A DNA stretch of 27,661 nucleotides, taken from positions 1 to 27,661 of IMG/VR virus record IMGVR_UViG_3300044844_000549, one strand, 5' to 3'. Below, in pieces: positions 1-7,200 of this stretch. Each line of letters opens with the position of its first letter. The first letter of the stretch is position 1. The position numbers and the translations under genes are program-made. The DNA is from a virus. Below the pieces are notes generated by a model. That model was not told where the DNA came from and made no database searches. It saw only the letters and a list, made by a program, of their open reading frames with translations.

Positions 1-62
1 TTCAATTCATACGTGAGGCGCTCGATCTCTTGGTGCGCTCGCGCTAGTGGATCATCACTCAT
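1..62 (-). CDS. Partial small protein, N-terminus only
   Basis: The first 20 codons of a leftward gene are visible before the window ends, starting MSDDPLARAHQEIERLTYEL. The ATG overlaps the TGA of the upstream gene as ATGA, and a strong Shine-Dalgarno (GGAGG, about 7 nt upstream) precedes it, so the start is well supported. The spacing of hydrophobic residues (L, A, I, L, L) suggests the beginning of an alpha-helix or coiled coil. The function is unknown. It belongs to the same coupled operon as the recombination genes. Confidence 0.7.
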   Translation of the reverse strand, partial: MSDDPLARAHQEIERLTYEL

Positions 63-295
63 TTCCCGTCCTCCTGTGGAAAGCAATTCCATCCGCGCAC
101 CGTTGCGGTGTCGCGTGGGGTATTGCCCGTGTCCAATCCCTGCCACACGCACACCTCCCGCCTCGCCTCGTCGCGCTCGGCGGTGAGGCGGACGATCTTG
201 GTTTGAAGCGCGACGAGATCACCAAGATCAATGCTGGCAATGACGGGGCTTTGCGTGAAGCAGTACGGTTCGTGCTCGTCTCGTGAGTCGGTCAC
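59..295 (-). CDS. Small hypothetical protein, 78 aa, GTG start
   Basis: I chose the GTG at 295 because it overlaps the stop of the winged-helix gene as GTGA and has GGGGG about 5 nt upstream. The frame stays open further upstream to an ATG at 430, but that would lie wholly inside the neighbouring gene. The product has a charged helical stretch around residues 25-48 (ALQTKIVRLTAERDEARREV) that could form a short coiled coil, then a polar tail rich in D, T, R and W. No family is recognised. Its position between a DNA-binding protein and another small gene in the recombination operon suggests an accessory early-gene role, but this is inference only. Confidence 0.6.
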   Translation of the reverse strand: MTDSRDEHEPYCFTQSPVIASIDLGDLVALQTKIVRLTAERDEARREVCVWQGLDTGNTPRDTATVRGWNCFPQEDGK

Positions 296-633
296 GCTGC
301 CCCCACTGGAAACAGGAATTCCGAGTCGGCGCACTTCCATACCCGGGCGGATCTTCCGGAGCGCGTCGGGCGATAGCCGCTTGCCACGATCAATCCCTTG
401 TTCATCAGGTTGTTGACGGCTGCGCTGCATGTTTGATGTGTGAGGGCGAGCGCCTGCTCCAACTCGTCACAGGTGCTCGGGCATTCGCGGATGGCCTCCA
501 GCACCTTGTGCTGAATGGTTGCTAGCCGTGGCTGCACCGCATCCCATGCTGCATCCTGCGTGTCCCAGCGGGTTGCCTGCCCCGGCGTGCGCCGGGGAGG
601 CAACCCATTTGCTGCGAGGTCAGTCCTGCTCAT
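292..633 (-). CDS. Winged helix-turn-helix DNA-binding protein
   Basis: The 113-residue product carries a winged helix-turn-helix in its C-terminal two thirds. The sequence RLATIQHKVLEAI forms helix 1, STCDELEQALAL the second helix, THQTCSAAVNNLMNKGLI the recognition helix, and GYRPTRSGRSARVWK the basic wing. This is the MarR/ArsR-like fold common in small phage regulators. The ATG at 633 overlaps the end of the ERF gene by 14 bp and has a GGGGGA motif upstream; an in-frame TTG at 651 is less likely. It probably binds DNA, either as an early-operon regulator or as a helper of the recombination pair. The target is unknown. The fold is clear; the role is inferred. Confidence 0.75.
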   Translation of the reverse strand: MSRTDLAANGLPPRRTPGQATRWDTQDAAWDAVQPRLATIQHKVLEAIRECPSTCDELEQALALTHQTCSAAVNNLMNKGLIVASGYRPTRSGRSARVWKCADSEFLFPVGAA

Positions 634-1411
634 CGAAGATGTCCCCCGCAATCGAGGCGGGCTCCGGCGGCTTCATGCGGATCTGCGTGACACGGGGCGG
701 CGCATCGGCCTTCTTGGACGCCTCGGTGATGATCCACACCGTCTGCCCTTGCACGGCCTTGGCAACCCCGTGCAACTGCTCATCCCACACGAAGTAGGCG
801 TTGCCGTTGGAGTCCTTCAACTTCACATACGGAGTCTGATTCTTGCCAGCCACGCCCTCGTCCGCGTACTTGACGGTGATGGCAATCCAGTCACCGATAG
901 GTTCGGTCTGCGCTGGCTGCGCTGGCGTCGCCGCAGGCGCAGGCTTCTTTGCGGGAACCTCCGCCGCACCACGCGCCTGCGTGGGCTTGAACGCATCGCG
1001 GACCGGGGTCAAGCGGGTAGCGCGGTCGTTCTCCCCGTCATCGTCCTCGTCACCAACGATCCCGACGATGGCCGCGAGCGCGTACCTGCGAAGGTACGTG
1101 ATGCAGGATCCCATCTGCTGCACGGTGGCGTTGTTGGGCAGCGGGAACATGGCCACGTCCTCGATCGCCTGACCCGACGCGTGGATCAGCGAGGTAGTGA
1201 CGGTGACCATCCCGTTGGCCATGCTCACGGTCTGAACAGGGGCGATTCCATTCTTGGCAAGCGGAATGCGGATCGCGTTGAGGATGCTCCCGAGCGTGGC
1301 GTAGCGGTTCTTGAAGTGGGGGTTGACGCGGTCGAGTTCCGCATTGCGGATTTCCAAATTGCTCTTGGCGAGCGCAGCCGCCAGTTCTCCGATGAAGTCT
1401 GTGCGATTCAT
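620..1411 (-). CDS. erf: ERF-family single-strand annealing recombinase with extra C-terminal domain
   Basis: The 263-residue product has an ERF superfamily core in about residues 1-125. Typical signatures are the N-terminal helix with LAAALAKSNLEI, the segment FKNRYATLGSILNAIRIPLAKNGIAPVQ, and the VQQMGSCITYLRRYALAAIVGI block. These proteins anneal complementary single strands during phage recombination and usually pair with a 5'-3' exonuclease; here the exonuclease gene lies directly upstream, 3 bp away. After an Ala/Pro-rich linker (about 140-168) comes a second beta-rich domain (about 170-250) that resembles an OB-type fold, ending in an acidic tail (GDIFDEQD) reminiscent of SSB protein tips. 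The ATG has GGAGA 8 nt upstream. The family call is confident; the C-terminal domain call is tentative. Confidence 0.88.
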   Translation of the reverse strand: MNRTDFIGELAAALAKSNLEIRNAELDRVNPHFKNRYATLGSILNAIRIPLAKNGIAPVQTVSMANGMVTVTTSLIHASGQAIEDVAMFPLPNNATVQQMGSCITYLRRYALAAIVGIVGDEDDDGENDRATRLTPVRDAFKPTQARGAAEVPAKKPAPAATPAQPAQTEPIGDWIAITVKYADEGVAGKNQTPYVKLKDSNGNAYFVWDEQLHGVAKAVQGQTVWIITEASKKADAPPRVTQIRMKPPEPASIAGDIFDEQD

Positions 1412-1424
1412 GGGTCAGTCTCCG
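1407..1424 (-). repeat. 18-nt junction repeat, copy at ERF start
   Basis: On the minus strand the sequence CGGAGACTGACCCATGAA covers the Shine-Dalgarno (GGAGA), a TGA stop and the ATG of the ERF gene. An identical 18-nt copy lies at the exonuclease start. In this copy the TGA is the real stop of the exonuclease gene, whose last codons encode G-D. Confidence 0.85.
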
Positions 1425-2233
1425 ATAGGTGCGAGTAGGTCAGTGGTCGCCCAGTTGGGCATGCGGATTTCGGTCACGGTATCTGGCCAGCCTTGGCCGG
1501 GTTCGTCCATGTACTTGCGGTAGAGGTCGAGCAGTTCAGGCAGGCGGGCAGTCGCGAGGTCGAGATGGTCGGTGTGCAGCGCAGCGCACAGGCATGCGTG
1601 CGGTGCATTCTTCTCTACGACAATCAGGATCACGCTAGTGACCTCCTTGCCAGCGCGGCGCAGCATCTCGCGATAGAACGCGAACTGGGTCCAGTACCCG
1701 AAGTTGTGCGCAGCCTTGGCGAATTCCTGCGGCGATGCCAAGCCACCATGGGTCTTGATGTCGATGATGGTGCCGTGTTCCTCGATGAATCCATCGATGC
1801 GGGCCTTGCACGGGATGCCATCCCACTCACCAATGAGCGTCATTTCGGTGCAGGTCCCACACGCAGCGAGCAATTGGCGTGCGGTTTCGCAGGACATCAC
1901 GCCGCCACGCATCTCTTCGACAAGGTTCGACTCGTCCTTGGTAAGGACCGTGCGACCATCAGCGATCGTAAGAAATTTCTCCCACTCTTCCTTGCCAGCC
2001 TTCGTGCGGCGGTCGATGTCTGGGGAGGTGACGAAGTCCAGTTCGTACTTGGCTGGCGTCAGCAGCAGGCTGTGCAACGCACGGCCAACGCGAAATGCGG
2101 ATGAGTCGGTCTGGTTCTCCCGCTCGGCCAACAGGTGCAGCGGCGTGGCGCGGTCAAGGGTCTTGAGCGCGCTTGCGCTCATACGGTCGAGGCTGTGGTA
2201 TTCAGCCTCCGGCATGTCCATCACAATCTTCAT
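1415..2233 (-). CDS. RecE-like (DUF3799 / exonuclease VIII type) PD-(D/E)XK exonuclease
   Basis: The 272-residue product matches the C-terminal nuclease of RecE-type exonucleases. Residues 10-60 contain EYHSLDRMSASALKTL and AFRVGRALHSLLLTP, with the conserved His at 54. The catalytic core is at about 134-185: D147 in ARIDG, then IIDIK (D158, K160), followed by helix GYWTQFAFYREM with Gln183. Such enzymes resect double-stranded DNA from 5' ends to give 3' overhangs for an annealing partner, and the ERF gene follows immediately downstream. The ATG has GGAGA 8 nt upstream and shares an 18-nt initiation region with ERF. All expected active-site positions appear to be present. Confidence 0.9.
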   Translation of the reverse strand: MKIVMDMPEAEYHSLDRMSASALKTLDRATPLHLLAERENQTDSSAFRVGRALHSLLLTPAKYELDFVTSPDIDRRTKAGKEEWEKFLTIADGRTVLTKDESNLVEEMRGGVMSCETARQLLAACGTCTEMTLIGEWDGIPCKARIDGFIEEHGTIIDIKTHGGLASPQEFAKAAHNFGYWTQFAFYREMLRRAGKEVTSVILIVVEKNAPHACLCAALHTDHLDLATARLPELLDLYRKYMDEPGQGWPDTVTEIRMPNWATTDLLAPIGD

Positions 2234-2246
2234 GGGTCAGTCTCCG
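2229..2246 (-). repeat. 18-nt junction repeat, copy at exonuclease start
   Basis: This is identical to the copy at the ERF start and includes the same GGAGA, TGA and ATG. Here the TGA closes a very short minus-strand frame ending A-T-T-G-D that has no recognised start. The copy may be the scar of a duplicated or deleted gene boundary. Confidence 0.85.
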
Positions 2247-2440
2247 GTTGTGGCAAGCACCATGCTTGCGAGTCGCACGATAGCGACCGTATCGACACAC
2301 CGCAACCGGGTCCGTCAGGAATTCGCAATCAAATATGCGTACGGCTATCGCAAAACGCGTACCGCTTCGGGGCGCGACCGCAATTCGATGATGGATCGAA
2401 TCGACGGTACTTGTTCAAATATGTAGTACTTTCGTACACC
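2237..2440. other. Intergenic gap with a cluster of GTAC sites
   Basis: No convincing gene fills this ~200-bp gap. A minus-strand frame of about 20 codons ending at the TGA at 2237-2239 has no good ribosome binding site. The tetramer GTAC occurs five times in about 100 bp (2339, 2359, 2407, 2426 and 2434). Two pairs share flanks and are spaced 20 and 19 bp apart: GCGTAC at 2337 and 2357, GTACTT at 2407 and 2426. I see no clear sigma70 promoter. The region could hold operators or a promoter for the exonuclease-ERF operon. Confidence 0.5.
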
Positions 2441-2710
2441 TTATTCGGACTTGTCGATCCGGTAGCCAAGTCGCCACAACACCCGGCTCATTTCACGACT
2501 GGCTTGTGCAACTCGCTCTTCGCACCACGACGGTTCGATGCAATGCAACAGTTCGTGGATAAGGGTGTCCAACAATTCCTCCTCGGACTGCCACGTGCCG
2601 ATGCGGATTCGCCGTCCCTCCGCCTTGCCCGGATCAACCATATCCCCGTAGTCACGCAGTTGCGGAACGAAGCGTAGCGTCCACCACTTGCCGTTCAGTT
2701 TGACGCGCAT
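2441..2710 (-). CDS. Small HExxH zinc metallopeptidase-like protein
   Basis: The 89-residue product has a short beta-rich N-terminus and then the helix TLIHELLHCIEPSW. H52-E53-x-x-H56 is the gluzincin/SprT-type zinc site, and E64 or E65 in the CEERV helix is a candidate third ligand. Small phage proteins of this kind resemble minimal SprT/WSS1-like domains, but the substrate is unknown. A peptidase or a structural zinc fold are both possible. The ATG has an excellent AGGAGG 5 nt upstream, and the gene lies 17 bp after the metallophosphoesterase, so they are probably co-transcribed. Confidence 0.75.
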   Translation of the reverse strand: MRVKLNGKWWTLRFVPQLRDYGDMVDPGKAEGRRIRIGTWQSEEELLDTLIHELLHCIEPSWCEERVAQASREMSRVLWRLGYRIDKSE

Positions 2711-2727
2711 CTGTCCTCCTCAAACGG

Positions 2728-3627
2728 TCAGTTTGCGGGGAAGAACTCCGGCTTCAGGCGATAGGCCATGCACCCGCTGGGAGCGGTTCCCTTGTGCAAC
2801 GAGAGGCGCATCCATACTGCGCCCTGAATTTCCGGCGTGCGCCCCTGCTCCACGTGGAAGCCCCCATTTCCGTCGGCGTATTCGTCCTTGTACGTCCCGA
2901 CCCGCACGTGGTACTGGGTGTCGTGTTCGACGCGCATGCCGTTGCGATCGTAGATCAGGCGCTCCCGGGCCAGCGGCATCACCCATTGCTTGTGGACGTG
3001 GCCCTGCACGATTACGTCCGCGTCTGGAATCACCGCAGCCTGACGGCGAACCTTCAGGGTGTCGAATGACATCAGTGCGGCCCCTCCGCTGCCGTGGAAA
3101 TACTTCAGGTTCAGGGCGAAGCGGTGGCTGTTCACGCTGGCCGTGAACTTCACCCAGCCCCCGTACCCGCCAGCATGCACCCGATGCTTTGACATCATCG
3201 ACATGCGCTCGCACAGCCGCTCGGTCAGGTCCGTCTCATTATTCTTGAGGACACTAGACTCGTGGTTGCCGCGCCCGATCACGACGCAGTGCTGCGAGTA
3301 CGGCGCATAGAACGTCGCCGCATGGTTGACGATCGAGTCGAAGTAGTCCGGGGCCAGAGCGTGCTCTTCTCGTACCCCTTTGCGACTTCGCCGTGGATCC
3401 GCTCTCCCCTCCATCGCACAAAAGAGGTCACCTACATCGATCCAACCACCCTTGCGCCGAACCATTTCAGCGAAGTGTTGCTTCTCTAAATCGTGATTTG
3501 CCAATGGGTTATCGTGATGTCTGTCCCCTGATAACAGAAACCACCAGTGGTCGGTCACGCTCTTCGCCACCAGTTCTACGTGGTGGATGTTGCGGGCGAG
3601 TGAGGTCACCGACCACGGTAGTTTCAC
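2728..3627 (-). CDS. Calcineurin-like metallophosphoesterase
   Basis: The 299-residue product shows the metallophosphoesterase motifs in order: D35-R-H37, G66-D67 within GGWIDVGDLF, G120-N121-H122-E123, H in KYFHGSG (around 175) and GHVH (around 207). These residues build a two-metal centre that cleaves phosphodiesters or phosphomonoesters. In phage recombination or replication modules such enzymes are often SbcD/Mre11-like nucleases, but no partner ATPase (SbcC) is seen here, so the substrate is open. The start is a GTG with no good Shine-Dalgarno. A nine-codon leader frame ends 4 nt before it and may provide translational coupling. An alternative GTG lies six codons further in. Confidence 0.85.
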   Translation of the reverse strand: MKLPWSVTSLARNIHHVELVAKSVTDHWWFLLSGDRHHDNPLANHDLEKQHFAEMVRRKGGWIDVGDLFCAMEGRADPRRSRKGVREEHALAPDYFDSIVNHAATFYAPYSQHCVVIGRGNHESSVLKNNETDLTERLCERMSMMSKHRVHAGGYGGWVKFTASVNSHRFALNLKYFHGSGGAALMSFDTLKVRRQAAVIPDADVIVQGHVHKQWVMPLARERLIYDRNGMRVEHDTQYHVRVGTYKDEYADGNGGFHVEQGRTPEIQGAVWMRLSLHKGTAPSGCMAYRLKPEFFPAN

Positions 3628-3631
3628 AGGC

Positions 3632-3661
3632 TTACCGTAATTCAGGAGTGTTCAGGTCCAT
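3632..3661 (-). CDS. Possible leader peptide before the metallophosphoesterase
   Basis: An ATG at 3661, with GGGGG a few nt upstream, opens a nine-codon frame reading MDLNTPELR and then TAA. The stop lies 4 nt before the GTG of the metallophosphoesterase gene, which itself lacks a clear Shine-Dalgarno. This arrangement would couple translation of the two. The same ATG is also the last in-frame Met of a longer but implausible frame running back through the terminator hairpin. It is only a candidate. Confidence 0.3.
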   Translation of the reverse strand: MDLNTPELR

Positions 3662-3695
3662 ACACCCCCATCGGAAGTATTCATCGCAAGCCATG

Positions 3696-3733
3696 AATAA
3701 ACACGCCCCCGGCCTTGCGGCAACAGGGGCGTG
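3696..3733 (-). terminator. Intrinsic terminator, leftward
   Basis: On the minus strand an 8-bp perfect stem (CACGCCCC at 3733-3726 with GGGGCGTG at 3709-3702, 16-nt loop) is followed at once by TTTATT. It lies after the giant virion gene and before the metallophosphoesterase gene. It could end late-operon transcription, end a short RNA started at the promoter at 3859-3887, or attenuate the early operon. Confidence 0.65.
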
Positions 3734-3756
3734 CTTCCGGGGGCTTGAATGGGGGT

Positions 3757-3786
3757 GGGGACGGGCACCTGACCGCGCCCGTCCCC
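3757..3786. other. 10-bp perfect hairpin in the intergenic region
   Basis: GGGGACGGGC at 3757-3766 and its exact complement at 3777-3786 enclose a 10-nt loop. No T-tract follows on either strand, so it is not a classical terminator. It would form a stable element in the middle of the candidate leader or small RNA. Confidence 0.6.
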
Positions 3787-3798
3787 CTGACCCTGCGT

Positions 3799-3828
3799 TT
3801 GACATGGGCGCGACCGGGACGCTACCAT
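3799..3828 (+). promoter_or_regulatory. Weak candidate rightward promoter
   Basis: A perfect TTGACA at 3799-3804 is followed after 18 bp by TACCAT (4 of 6 matches to the -10 consensus). It faces the leftward promoter at 3859-3887 and would transcribe towards the 3' end of the giant gene in antisense. No gene on the plus strand is convincing, so this could be fortuitous. Confidence 0.25.
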
Positions 3829-3858
3829 GCTGGCTGAAGCACAACCAAACGCGCTGGG

Positions 3859-3887
3859 AGCATAGCGCACTCTGGCCTGCGGGTCAA
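3859..3887 (-). promoter_or_regulatory. Sigma70-like promoter, leftward
   Basis: On the minus strand TTGACC (3887-3882) and TATGCT (3864-3859) are separated by exactly 17 bp. They match the -35 box in 5 of 6 and the -10 box in 4 of 6 positions. It is the best promoter seen in the window. It lies in the gap between late and early modules, suitable for driving a small RNA or the early genes to the left. Confidence 0.5.
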
Positions 3888-4004
3888 TGCTCCTGCAAGT
3901 ATTGCCCGGCACGGTAGGGGCAAAGTGGTTCAAGACGCGGGACATGACCCTAGCCCGCGCCGTCGCCCTGACACGACGCGCTCATCCCACAGTGAGGCGG
4001 CTGG

Positions 4005-4097
4005 CTACCACCCAGCGAAATGGTGCAACATGTGGGCAATGGGAAACCTCGCACGGCTCCGGCTGGGCTGATTCCCGTGACCTCTTGCCGGGGTCAT
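4005..4097 (-). CDS. Possible 30-aa peptide in the intergenic region
   Basis: An ATG at 4097 is preceded by AAGGA at ideal spacing (5 nt) and opens a 30-codon frame beginning MTPARGHGNQPSRSRARF. The peptide is basic (several R and H) and ends H-F-A-G-W. It would be the last gene after the giant virion gene. No homologue is recognised. The ribosome binding site is the only support, and chance is a real possibility. Confidence 0.25.
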   Translation of the reverse strand: MTPARGHGNQPSRSRARFPIAHMLHHFAGW

Positions 4098-4164
4098 GGT
4101 GTTCCTTCACTCACCAGTTGAACTGCAAACAGCCCAGCAGCCTGCGCTCGGGGCTGTGCAGGGG

Positions 4165-4187
4165 TGCGGGGGGCGCAGCCCCCTGCG
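4165..4187. other. GC-rich hairpin downstream of the giant gene
   Basis: A ten-pair stem (two G-T pairs) with a GCA triloop forms around GGGGGC/GCCCCC at 4169-4174 and 4178-4183. No T-tract follows on the minus strand; on the plus strand a short TTTAT comes 5-6 nt after the stem. It may slow or stabilise transcript ends rather than terminate on its own. The rest of 3888-4254 holds an 11-bp palindrome, CAGTTGAACTG, at about 4115-4125 and nothing else I can identify. Confidence 0.45.
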
Positions 4188-4232
4188 AGACCTTTATAAA
4201 AACAAACTACTACTCACTCCCGTAGCGAGCAG

Positions 4233-4247
4233 CGAGGCGAAGCCTCG
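4233..4247. other. Small hairpin just after the giant gene
   Basis: CGAGGC and GCCTCG form a 6-bp stem with a 3-nt loop, starting 8 nt past the stop codon of the 3708-residue gene. A T-rich stretch (TTTGTTTTTAT on the minus strand) begins some 25 nt later, too far for a standard terminator. It may protect the 3' end of the long late mRNA. Confidence 0.4.
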
Positions 4248-4254
4248 ATGCGAA

Positions 4255-7200
4255 CTAGGGAATTCTTGGGACCGTCCGTCGTGCTGCCTGTTCGCGAATG
4301 CGCTTGCGAATTTCATCTGGTGAGTAGCGCATGCGCAGACGATCGACGGCTTCCTGCACGGTGCGCTCCTTGCCCTTCTCCTCTTCTGGAATCTGCTGCG
4401 CAACGAACCGATACAACTGGTACACGGGCACGCCACGCAACTGGCCCAGCGCCAGCAATGCAGGCACGGCGTTGTAGTACCACTCTCGGTCAGCCTGCAT
4501 CTCACGCGCTGCCTGTTCGATCGGTCGTACAACGATCGCCTGTCCCATCGCACGGCGATTGACGATCGATTGCAGGGCAGTCGAGAATCCGAGCCCAACG
4601 TATCCGAACGTGGAGCCGATCAATTCGGCTGCAACCGATGCCGGGACAGACTTCACGGCTTCAGCGAATGCCTTGTCTTCCTCGTCGTCAGGCTCGTCGG
4701 CTCCGCCGAACAGGGCCGCGATCGTCTTCGCCATGTATGCAACCGTCGCGACTGACGCCACACCGATGATCGTGCTGCTCGCGGTGTTGCCTGAAATGGC
4801 GAGCGCAGTACCGATTCGTCGTTCGCCAGACAGCCACGCACGGCGGATTTGGTTGCGCGCCTTGAGCGGGTCGCTGCTGAACACGAACAGCATGCGCCAC
4901 GTTGCGCCGGACCCACGCACTCGATTGACGGCAGCGAATGCAGTCTCATCGAATTCATCGCTGGCATTCTGGGTCAGCCGGAAGTCGCGCTCGGCCCGCT
5001 TCACCGCCTGCTCAAACGCATCGGTACCAGTCAAGCCCTCGTCCTTCGCCTCTGCCAGTCGTGCTTCCACCGCGACCGACATGATGTGCTCGTCCATCAG
5101 CCGGAGCATGTCGATCAATGCGGTGAGCGTGAGGTTCGCATTGTCGGTCGCATCCCCCAGCGCATTCAAACTGTCGGTGATGTTCTTGGCAATGGCCGCA
5201 TGCCCAGCGGCTGCGAACGCACGCGCCATTCCCTTGGCTGCGGTCATCACCTTGACTCGATCGCCAGCAGACAGCGTGCCTGACACGATGCCTCGCATCT
5301 GCATCTGATGCCGCCGCGTGAAGTAGCCACTGGCAGAATGGATCTCGTCAACGCGAGCAGCCCATGCGCTCGGTGAACGCAAGCGGATGGCCGCTCGCGA
5401 CAATCCCTCAACCCAGTAGTTGCCGGGGATCTCGCTGCCAAGACGAATCGTTCCACCGACCACGACCTTCGCTGCCGTGCGCGGCGACAACGACAGAACC
5501 GCGCCCGTGACGTTGTTGGTCATCCGGTCAATGGCGTTCGTTGACGCCCGGGCCGTCGCCCCGACGCCGTTGCTGAAGATCGCGAGGATCGCCTCCGCCG
5601 TGTTGCGTCCCATCTGCCGATCGATTGCCGCCACGATGTCGGGATCGGTGAGCACGGTCGATGCATCGCGATAGGGCTGCGCCATGTGAATCATGTCCAG
5701 CGCAACATGCAGGTGCCGCTCCCACGTCTGGAATGCATCGCGATAGATCAGCGGCTGGCGTCCACCTTCACGGGCATTGGTGAACCCAACGCTGGTCAGC
5801 GCACTGCGAACCAACGACCCATGCTGGTTCAGCACTGACTTTGACTCGCCTTGGAATTCGTCCATGTTTCGGACGCGAGGCCAGTAGTTCGTGATCACAG
5901 GGGGCTGGTCGCCCTCGACAAGGAACACGGCTTCCATTGCACGGTCACGGATCTGCACCTCAAGCACGTCCTTCATCGCATCGATCAGGCCGCGCTGTCC
6001 CGCAGTCAGCCCAGCACGAATCGCCCGGATCTCCGCGTCCGTCGGGAATACGGTGAGGGTCGTCTCGGCTCCTGCGAACTGCAAGCCCTGCCGTGCCGCA
6101 TCCGGTGCCGTCGGTGGAATGAACAACTCCAGCGTCTCGTCATCCATTGCCGCGATGGACATGGCCAAACCAACTGGAATTGTCCGCGTCCGACCTTCCA
6201 GCACCACGTCCATGGTCTCTGCGATCGACGTTCCGTTGAGACCGTTGCGAAGTGCGTAGTCTTCGATGCCAGCGTAGCCCGCCGCACGAAGTGCAGTGCC
6301 GAGCGAATTGACGATGCGCGCATGCTCAAGCCCAGCCTCGCCCTTCGCATCCTGTGCGCCGACGAGCATCTCGTTGATGACTCCGCCCATCGTGCCCTCG
6401 ACCTCAAGCATCAGGGTGTAGATGTCCGAGTTGGCAATGGAAATGCGGCGCGCCAGCGACTGGCGAGGTGGAAGGTCCGCACGATCCCGCATCGGCAGCG
6501 TCTGCCGACCAGTCATGGCGGTTGCAAGGCGGGTCTTCAGGTCGTTGTATCTGGCGACGCGCTGCTGCTGCCCGGCCACGAACGACGCCCGGTCCTGTTC
6601 GTACAGCAGCAACGCAGCCTGCACGTCATTTGCCGAATCCAAGACCTGCGCGTAGATGTTTACAGCGTTGACCACTGCCGAACCCATGCCCGGCACGGTA
6701 GCCACCGTTGCATAGATGCGACGGCGATTGGCCTGCCGGAGATTGGCGTCCGCCTTCGTCAGCAAACGCTCGATCGCCTGCCGCACGTCCCACCGCATTC
6801 CACGCTTGTTCATGCGCTTGCGCAGCGCAGAGATCACCCGCAGTTGCTGGCGAACTTCCTCATTGACGGCCAGTTTGGTTGCCTCGACTGCAACTCGATT
6901 GGCCTTTGCAATCGTCGTTGCGTTGGCGATTCGCGTGGCAAGCGGGCCGCGAAGATTGCGCGGAAGCATCATGGCCGCGTCCATGGCAATCCGCCGCGCT
7001 GCACGCTGCACTGCCAGCACGTTGCGTGACTTTTGGAGCATGGTCTTGATCGCGAAAATCTGGCGCTGAAGCGTGTCCTCACGCTGCTGCATCTTCTTCA
7101 GGATCTGCTGCCGACCACGCATCATTCCCTGCACTTGCCCAGCACGAAGACCCATCTGGTGCGCAAAGTCGATTGCCCGAGCAGACGCCTTGGCATCAAC

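Larger units (their letters stand above)
3696..3852 (-). ncRNA. Candidate ~155-nt non-coding RNA
   Basis: A leftward sigma70-like promoter (boxes at 3887-3882 and 3864-3859) would start transcription near 3852, and an intrinsic terminator ends at about 3696. Between them lies a 10-bp perfect hairpin (3757-3786) and no credible gene. Promoter, internal structure and terminator together fit a short structured RNA, or a leader with an attenuator controlling the early operon to the left. No known RNA family is recognised. Confidence 0.3.

Noticed and set aside
515-1438. 307-codon plus-strand frame opposite the ERF gene
   Set aside because: The minus-strand ERF protein is clearly real and the opposite frame is low-complexity and Arg-rich.
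3652-3945. 97-codon minus-strand frame across the intergenic region
   Set aside because: It runs through the 10-bp hairpin and the terminator, has a badly spaced ribosome binding site, and its Pro/Gly/Arg-rich translation resembles nothing known.
3915-3985. Possible tRNA around an AGTGGTTCAAGAC-like D-arm
   Set aside because: No 5-bp anticodon stem with a 7-nt loop and no T-arm or acceptor pairing could be drawn.
5851-7029. 392-codon plus-strand frame inside the giant gene
   Set aside because: It arises from the GC-rich codon pattern of the minus-strand gene; its translation is rich in His, Arg and Cys with no domain pattern.
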